Shown here in pieces: positions 7,809 through 11,303 of a stretch of 11,303 nt of DNA (the stretch's first letter is position 1; each line of letters opens with the position of its first letter). Below the pieces are notes generated by a model. The model saw only the letters and a list, made by a program, of their open reading frames with translations, was not told the origin of the DNA and did not search any database. The stretch spans positions 1 through 11,303 of the forward strand of contig VBPP01000086.1 in the NCBI GenBank assembly GCA_005877365.1, read 5' to 3'. The position numbers and the translations under genes were made by a program. The DNA is from Nitrososphaerota archaeon (GTDB taxonomy: Archaea > Thermoproteota > Nitrososphaeria > Nitrososphaerales > Gagatemarchaeaceae).

Positions 7809-7943
7809 CTAGCCCCCGATCCTGAATAGCCTGGTGCTACAGACGCCACAGACACCCGTCAGAGCCTTCTTTCCGTTTTCGAAGGTGGTGTTCCGCGCAT
7901 TCGTCATCTCGCGTCGCGCCCTGCACTTCACGCAGTATACTAT
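7809..7943 (-). CDS. Small zinc-ribbon protein (DUF5679-like)
   Basis: Read on the minus strand, this 44-codon frame gives IVYCVKCRARREM..., then TFENGKKALTGVCGVC, then STRLFRIGG and a TAG stop. The C-V-K-C (Cys4, Cys7) and C-G-V-C (Cys32, Cys35) pairs, the R-E-M segment, N-G-K/R in the middle and the terminal L-F-R-I-G match the DUF5679 zinc-ribbon family. Those proteins are about 45-50 residues and lack a known function. The frame is open back to a TGA at 8025-8027, yet no ATG, GTG or TTG lies before the first Cys pair. The position of the usual initiator Met is ATA (7941-7943); a CTG lies two codons upstream (7949). Either a non-standard start is used, the gene is decaying, or there is a base error here. 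The family call is confident, the 5' end is not. Confidence 0.75.
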   Translation of the reverse strand: MVYCVKCRARREMTNARNTTFENGKKALTGVCGVCSTRLFRIGG

Positions 7944-8050
7944 CGTCAGCGTGTTCGCACCTCGAAGGAAACCTCGTCTTCCGCAGTATGAACGACCCGA
8001 GCCTAAATCTCCTGTCCAACCGTATCACCGTTTTACACTTTTTGGAGAAC

Positions 8051-8060
8051 CCAAATAAGG
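8051..8060 (+). promoter_or_regulatory. TATA box for the ferritin-VIT1 gene
   Basis: CCAAATAAGG is centred about 33 bases before the ATG at 8089, predicting a transcript start near 8082 and a leader of about 7 bases. This decides against the in-frame GTG at 8062, which would lie upstream of the transcript start. Confidence 0.6.
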
Positions 8061-8088
8061 GGTGGGTATCCGCGGGTCGGAAGATGAG

Positions 8089-8985
8089 ATGAGCGAATCT
8101 GGGTCGCAGCTACTGGAGGTTGCGCGGGTCGGGTGCACCGACGAGTACCTCGACCACCTGACCTACAAGCGACTCTCCAACACCCGAATCGCGAAGAACG
8201 AGCGTTTCTCGGAGATACTCGCCGGCCTCTCCGCCACGGAGTACAGGCACTACGAATTCTGGAGGAGGTATGTCCCGGAATTCCAGGTAAAGGCGAACTC
8301 GTTTCGTGTCGACTTGATCGTTCTCCTGAGGGTCCTCTTTGGGCTAACCTTCGCCGTGCGCTACCTGGACAGGCACGAAGCCAGCGTGATCAAGCGGTAC
8401 AGGGCCGTCGCAGAACTGATTCCACCCCAGGACAGGAAGGCCTTCGACGAGATGCTGAGAGACGAGGAAGAGCACGAGAAGGAGTTCGGGCAGAAGATCG
8501 AGACTTCGTCTGTTCACTACATCTCATTCGTCGTGCTGGGGCTGGCCGACGCCCTAGTGGAGATAACGGGGATACACGCGGGTTCCCTCGGCATATACAA
8601 CTCGACCGAAATATCGGGTCTCGCGGGGGTGGTCGCGGGGGCTGCCGCCTCCCTAGCCATGTCCTCGGCGGCATTCGCTCAAGCGAAGCAAGGCTTTACC
8701 GGCTCGGCTCGCCTCTCGGCCGTCTACACCGGGGTGTCGTACTTCATCACGGCGGTCATCTTGGCGACTCCCTACTTCCTGACTCCGAGCCAGGTCGTAG
8801 CCTTGAGCGCCTCCCTGGTCTTGGCCGTAATCATAGTGGCTTCGATCACATACTACAGCTCCGTGATATCGGGGAAGGGCTTCTCGAGGGACTTCCTCGA
8901 GATACTGGGAATAATGTTCGGGACGACGCTCGTCCTATACCTCTTGGGTTCCTTCATCAGGATCGCCATCGGTATGACCATCTAA
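8089..8985 (+). CDS. Ferritin-like domain fused to VIT1/CCC1-family metal transporter
   Basis: A 298-residue membrane protein. Residues 8-138 form a rubrerythrin/ferritin-like four-helix domain. Candidate di-metal ligands are Glu19, Glu51 with His54 (E-Y-R-H), Glu97 (D-R-H-E) and Glu126 with His129 (E-E-E-H). Residues 142-298 form a VIT1/CCC1 region with about five membrane helices (near 145-165, 174-195, 213-232, 235-258, 270-292), opening with LGLADALVEITGIHAG, whose Asp154 is typical of the family's first helix. VIT1/CCC1 proteins move Fe(II) or Mn(II) out of the cytosol, and bacterial ferritin-VIT1 fusions (MbfA) export iron. A similar role across the cell membrane is likely here. I prefer the ATG at 8089 over the GTG at 8062 because of the TATA position. 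The next gene follows after 15 bases. Confidence 0.88.
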   Translation: MSESGSQLLEVARVGCTDEYLDHLTYKRLSNTRIAKNERFSEILAGLSATEYRHYEFWRRYVPEFQVKANSFRVDLIVLLRVLFGLTFAVRYLDRHEASVIKRYRAVAELIPPQDRKAFDEMLRDEEEHEKEFGQKIETSSVHYISFVVLGLADALVEITGIHAGSLGIYNSTEISGLAGVVAGAAASLAMSSAAFAQAKQGFTGSARLSAVYTGVSYFITAVILATPYFLTPSQVVALSASLVLAVIIVASITYYSSVISGKGFSRDFLEILGIMFGTTLVLYLLGSFIRIAIGMTI

Positions 8986-9000
8986 CGGGCGACTCCTTTC

Positions 9001-9576
9001 TTGACACAGACTTTGCGGGAGGGCTTCCGCCACGGTCTCTCTTTCCTCGCGACCATAGCTTTTGTCTCAAGCCTGATCGGCTCAAGGACCTTCGCGACGC
9101 TGAACCCTCAGATTGTGGTGATACAACAGGGGATACACTTCCATCACTTTTGGTACGGCCTCGCCCTGATAGCGATCGCGGGCTGGTTCGGAATCGCACG
9201 GCCCAGCGAGAGGCTCTCCAGGGTCTACGCCACCGTGTACGGCTTGGGAGCGGGTTTCATTGGCGACGAGGTCGGACTACTCCTTACCTTCGGGGATTAC
9301 TACTCCGAATTGACCTACATCTCCCTGGTCGCGGCAGTCTCTTTCATCCTCTTAGCGATGCTTCTTCTAAGGTATGGAGACCGGGTAGTCAGGGACGTCT
9401 TCTCGATTAGCTCCGCAGAGAAGGTCTTCCACCTCGGAATCTTCTTAGTCGGGTTCTCGGCTATCTTCTTCGCCTTTGGGCTGAACCTTCAGGGCGTCGT
9501 GGTGGCGCTGGCTGGGTTGATTGTGGCGGCAGTCGGGGAATGGCGAGAACGCAGGCCCGCTTCAACGGATAAATGA
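9001..9576 (+). CDS. Six-helix membrane protein with H-x-H-H-F motif
   Basis: A 191-residue integral membrane protein with about six hydrophobic helices (near 12-30, 50-66, 75-97, 104-122, 140-158 and 160-178) and a short basic C-terminal tail. The polar residues in or near the helices stand out: GIHFHHFWYG (His46, His48, His49), then GFIGDEVGLLL (Asp89, Glu90) and GDYY (Asp99). The H-H-F-x-x-G ... LYGxGxGxxxDE pattern resembles uncharacterised bacterial and archaeal membrane proteins that I cannot name with certainty. The clustered His, Asp and Glu could bind a metal ion, which would suit the transporter gene just upstream; this is inference. The start is TTG, 15 bases after the transporter stop, with another in-frame TTG at 9013. 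Its last codon overlaps the ATG of a small frame. Confidence 0.82.
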   Translation: MTQTLREGFRHGLSFLATIAFVSSLIGSRTFATLNPQIVVIQQGIHFHHFWYGLALIAIAGWFGIARPSERLSRVYATVYGLGAGFIGDEVGLLLTFGDYYSELTYISLVAAVSFILLAMLLLRYGDRVVRDVFSISSAEKVFHLGIFLVGFSAIFFAFGLNLQGVVVALAGLIVAAVGEWRERRPASTDK

Positions 9577-9710
9577 CATCGTGGGTGCGCGAATTCGTTG
9601 AAGCAAGCTTCGGGGCCGACCGGGTTGATGTAAGGCGGGTGAAGCATCTGAAGTTCACGTCCGCAAGGGGCGCAGACGCCATGAGTCGCGAAAATCAGGT
9701 TTCTCGCTAA
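9573..9710 (+). CDS. Possible small protein, 45 residues, overlapping the previous gene
   Basis: ATG at 9573 overlaps the TGA of the membrane-protein gene by four bases (ATGA), the usual sign of translational coupling, and the frame closes at TAA 9708-9710. The product starts MTSWVREFVEASFGADRVDV, continues with a basic stretch (RRVKHLKFTSARG) and ends polar. I do not recognise it. It could also be the N-terminal remnant of a longer gene, since the DNA behind it looks non-coding and contains a run of seven G (9731-9737). Codon use is only moderately like that of the neighbours, so this remains a candidate. Confidence 0.4.
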   Translation: MTSWVREFVEASFGADRVDVRRVKHLKFTSARGADAMSRENQVSR

Positions 9711-9995
9711 AAGGGTTCTCAGGTCAAGTCGGGGGGGAGCGTTCTTCCTGCCGCTAAACATCGAAGTGTGGTTCCTCCCAATTCCAAAGTGCTCTCTTCC
9801 GTGCTGAGCCTAATCTTTGACAGACTAGCTGGTTGAGAGATGTTGCCAACGAGACATATCTGAATAACAAGGTAAGAAGCGGTCTCCTGCCATTAGACTT
9901 TCACTAGCACTAGTGATTCAACACGAGCTCCAGATTTGACCTCTGGGCAGAGTGAGTACACTTGCGATTGGGTAGTCTAGATACTGATTTGGGCG
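9711..9995. other. Non-coding stretch downstream of the metal-transport unit and of aIF1A
   Basis: This is 285 bases between the ends of two facing units. No frame here has neighbour-like codon use. I see no tRNA (no T-arm GGTTC-type motif with a matching acceptor stem) and no rRNA. It contains a run of seven G (9731-9737) and a 16-base palindrome (9901-9916). GC content falls visibly toward its right side. Confidence 0.6.
9901..9916. repeat. 16-base palindrome, TCACTAG-CA-CTAGTGA
   Basis: Two perfect 7-base arms flank a 2-base centre. It lies about 80 bases past the stop of the minus-strand aIF1A gene and about 190 bases past the possible 45-residue gene. A 2-base centre is too tight for a stable hairpin loop, so a dimeric protein-binding site fits better than a terminator. 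Confidence 0.6.
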
Positions 9996-10301
9996 TCAGA
10001 TATTCTTGAGATAGTTGTTGGCCTCGAGCCAGTCCGCATGGGCCCTGATGTAACGCCAGAGTATGTCTGCCTTTCTGTTATCGAAATCCCAGGGAGATAC
10101 CAGAACGATGTCGTTCTCCCGTATCCACATCCTTCGCTTGAGCTTCCCCCTGATTCTGCAGACGCGGGTTTGACCGTCGGCACACTTCACGATGACTAGG
10201 TCACCTCCCGTCAGCTTGAGCACTCTGCCGAGAAATTCGCCCTGCTCAGGCTTGACGAGTTCCTTCAGATTTGCTTCGCTTAGCACCTTTCTTTTACCCA
10301 A
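9996..10301 (-). CDS. eif1A: Translation initiation factor aIF1A
   Basis: A 101-residue homologue of eIF1A/IF1 that binds the decoding site of the small ribosomal subunit during initiation. The OB-fold core runs through GEFLGRVLKLTGGDLVIVKCADG, RVCRIRGKLKRRMWIRENDIVLV and SPWDFDNRKADILWRY, which is diagnostic for archaeal IF1A. The C-terminal helix region ends EANNYLKNI. The start is TTG at 10301: a TGA lies three codons upstream in frame, and only a CTG lies between. No TATA element sits at leaderless spacing; the region 18-33 bases upstream is instead a hairpin. The gene stands alone, with no RIO kinase or KH-domain gene following as in many archaea. Confidence 0.95.
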   Translation of the reverse strand: MGKRKVLSEANLKELVKPEQGEFLGRVLKLTGGDLVIVKCADGQTRVCRIRGKLKRRMWIRENDIVLVSPWDFDNRKADILWRYIRAHADWLEANNYLKNI

Positions 10302-10318
10302 CAGGGGTCACCAAGACG

Positions 10319-10334
10319 CTCTCCAATGGGAGAG
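10319..10334 (-). promoter_or_regulatory. Hairpin just upstream of the aIF1A start
   Basis: CTCTCC (10319-10324) and GGAGAG (10329-10334) form a perfect 6-base stem with a 4-base loop, ending 18 bases before the aIF1A TTG. If the transcript starts further upstream, this hairpin is in the leader and could affect initiation. On the plus strand it reads the same and could instead be a chance repeat. Confidence 0.4.
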
Positions 10335-10532
10335 TGTACAGCCGGAAGATAGCTTTTCCACCTTGTGTTGATTCCGAGTCTGGACCCATATCCACTGAAC
10401 GCTCGCTCTTGGCTGAGAAGGGGCTCGATACCCAGCAGAATCTACCACTTTCAGTAGACGGGAGCTCGGTTCCATCTTACGGAAGCTGTTCAATTTCTCT
10501 ATTCCTCACTCAACAATATCGCAGTCACAGAA

Positions 10533-10554
10533 TCAGGCAGGTTTTCCCTGCTGA
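10533..10554. terminator. Bulged inverted repeat, possible transcript end
   Basis: TCAGGCAGG (10533-10541) pairs with CCTGCTGA (10547-10554) around the loop TTTTC, with one unpaired G. It lies about 100 bases downstream of the stop of the minus-strand surface-protein gene. No long T-run follows in that direction, so its role as a terminator is uncertain. Confidence 0.3.
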
Positions 10555-10599
10555 ATCGATATGACGATGAATTAAAGATAGCTACAGTGGCGTCGCTCC

Positions 10600-10610
10600 G
10601 ATATATAAGG
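10600..10610. promoter_or_regulatory. Orphan TATA element
   Basis: GATATATAAGG is the most canonical archaeal TATA sequence in the window. Read on plus, transcription would start near 10630 and run antisense to the end of the surface-protein gene. Read on minus (CCTTATATATC), it would start near 10576 and give aIF1A a leader of about 275 bases. Neither direction meets a gene at the spacing seen for the other promoters here. Confidence 0.45.
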
Positions 10611-10655
10611 CTGAGTAGCTTCCCTCGCCTCCGTACCGGAGCTCCAAGAGTTAGG

Positions 10656-11303
10656 TCAAGAGACGGTGTACACATCGCCTCCCCATATTGCGATCTGGCT
10701 CGCAGTTGAAGCAACGAGTGTATTGCTGGGGTCGTAGACCTTCACATAGGCGTTCAGCGGCAGGACGTACATCCCCACCAGCATGGTGGCCGTGCCGTTG
10801 GAGGCGACCGGAGAGCTCGCGAGAATCTTGTTGGTGGAGTCGACTATCTGCACACTCCCACCCGCGGGTGCGTTCGTCACTGTCACCTTCTCGTTCGTCG
10901 CCGCGTAGTAGTTGTTGTATACTCCGAAGAGCAGCCGACCTGCGTATGAACTCTGCACCTCAATAAACACCTGGAACGGATACGCGTAGCCGAGCTTCAT
11001 TGTGCTGTTCGAGTAGACCACCTGACCATCCAGGTAGACCTTGAGCATGTTGGCTCCGTTGGTGACGATGGTGCAGTCCCTCGTGAGCGGCTGGTTGTTC
11101 ATCCACTGGAACCAGAGGTTCTTGTAGGAAGTGGCGTAGCTAGCATTGCCGGTTGCCAGGACTACCGCCCAATAGTATCCGCTGCTGCTCGTTTGAGCAG
11201 CGCAAGTCACATAGTTGATCTCAGGACCACCCGTCTGGACGTATAGGCCGGTGTTGAAAGACTGACCCGGTATCGTGCTGTACGGGAGGGTCAACCGCGC
11301 GTG
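10656..11303 (-). CDS. Secreted or surface protein, C-terminal part
   Basis: The frame is open to the window edge: 215 residues and a TGA stop are present, the start is outside. Composition is that of an archaeal extracellular protein: rich in Ser, Thr, Asn, Tyr, Val and Gly, few charges, and three N-glycosylation sequons (NAS, NST, NGT). The first part (YYWAVVLATG ... LWFQWMN ... LKVYLDGQVVYSNST) has the alternating pattern of a beta-sandwich like concanavalin-type lectin folds. The rest (VTVTNAPAGGSVQIVDST ... VKVYDPSNTLVAS) looks like an Ig- or PEGA-like beta domain, ending WGGDVYTVS. No C-terminal membrane anchor is visible, so it may be secreted or attached through its missing N-terminal part. 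Function unknown; similar proteins occur in ammonia-oxidising and related archaea, as far as I recall. Confidence 0.75.
   Translation of the reverse strand, partial: HARLTLPYSTIPGQSFNTGLYVQTGGPEINYVTCAAQTSSSGYYWAVVLATGNASYATSYKNLWFQWMNNQPLTRDCTIVTNGANMLKVYLDGQVVYSNSTMKLGYAYPFQVFIEVQSSYAGRLLFGVYNNYYAATNEKVTVTNAPAGGSVQIVDSTNKILASSPVASNGTATMLVGMYVLPLNAYVKVYDPSNTLVASTASQIAIWGGDVYTVS

Larger units (their letters stand above)
10302..10655. other. AT-richer intergenic region upstream of aIF1A
   Basis: This is 354 bases without a convincing gene. Frames exist on both strands (for example 61 codons on the minus strand ending six bases before aIF1A), but their third codon positions lack the G/C preference of the real genes. 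It holds a hairpin near the aIF1A start, a bulged hairpin at 10533-10554 and a strong TATA-like element at 10600-10610. GC content is near 45 percent in the line I counted (10501-10560). No tRNA is visible. Confidence 0.6.

Noticed and set aside
7834..8058. 74-codon plus-strand frame after dinB
   Set aside because: It is antisense to the zinc-ribbon frame, whose Cys pairs and conserved ends are clear.
8062..8088. GTG start for the ferritin-VIT1 gene
   Set aside because: It would lie upstream of the transcript start predicted from the TATA box at 8051-8060; the ATG at 8089 fits.
8133..9410. 425-codon plus-strand frame across the VIT1 and membrane-protein genes
   Set aside because: Arg/Gly/Pro-rich product typical of a shifted frame in GC-rich DNA. 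The two overlapping genes have clear family features and hydrophobic helices.
10308..10493. 61-codon minus-strand frame ending just before aIF1A
   Set aside because: Attractive position, but third codon positions show no G/C preference and the product has no recognisable pattern.
10271..10564. 97-codon plus-strand frame in the aIF1A upstream region
   Set aside because: Overlaps the aIF1A start antisense, has mixed composition and no promoter at suitable spacing.
10560..10640. C/D box guide RNA suggested by CGATGA near 10565 and CTGA near 10611
   Set aside because: The C box has a mismatch to the RTGATGA consensus, and no internal C'/D' boxes at suitable spacing are visible.
9711..10655. tRNA, CRISPR or mobile element in the non-coding regions
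   Set aside because: No T-arm motif with a matching acceptor stem, no regularly spaced repeats, and no transposase or terminal inverted repeats were seen by eye on either strand.

Overview
The window reads as archaeal chromosome. It carries the C-terminal end of a ribosomal stalk-base protein uL10/P0, an archaeal P1 (L12e) protein ending in the acidic GLxxLFG-type tail, archaeal-type alanyl- and leucyl-tRNA synthetases, a Dpo4-like DinB polymerase with a PIP box, and translation factor aIF1A. TATA-like elements lie about 25-35 bases upstream of several starts, and leaders are absent or very short. The coding DNA is GC-rich by eye. The uL10-P1-alaS neighbourhood, the small DUF5679-type zinc ribbon and the style of the secreted protein at the right edge suggest the TACK side, most likely Nitrososphaerota (Thaumarchaeota) or a relative. 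That placement is inference.

Layout. 1-325 (+) is the 3' end of the uL10 gene. 346-648 (-) is the P1 gene, facing uL10 tail to tail rather than following it on the same strand. 649-739 is a compact divergent promoter region serving P1 and an unrecognised 59-residue charged protein (740-919, +). 1032-3770 alaS and 3776-6604 leuS (+) are 5 bases apart and look like one transcription unit. 6656-7765 (+) is dinB, with its own TATA element. 7809-7943 (-) is a 44-codon zinc-ribbon gene facing dinB that lacks a normal start codon. 8089-8985 (+) is a ferritin-like/VIT1 fusion protein, followed by 9001-9576 (+), a six-helix membrane protein with an H-x-H-H-F motif, and a possible 45-residue protein (9573-9710) that overlaps it by ATGA. 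9711-9995 is non-coding and holds a 16-base palindrome. 9996-10301 (-) is aIF1A. 10302-10655 is AT-richer DNA without a convincing gene, with two hairpins and an orphan TATA element. 10656-11303 (-) is the C-terminal part of a secreted or surface protein that runs off the window.

Functionally, the left two thirds are translation: ribosomal stalk, two aminoacyl-tRNA synthetases and, further right, an initiation factor, with translesion polymerase dinB attached behind leuS. The 8089-9710 cluster is a separate metal-transport unit, probably for iron or manganese. It is the most plausible place for a partly undescribed system: a ferritin-fused VIT1 transporter with a His/Asp/Glu-bearing membrane partner and a tiny coupled protein. 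Six genes appear to start with TTG, an unusually high share for one window.
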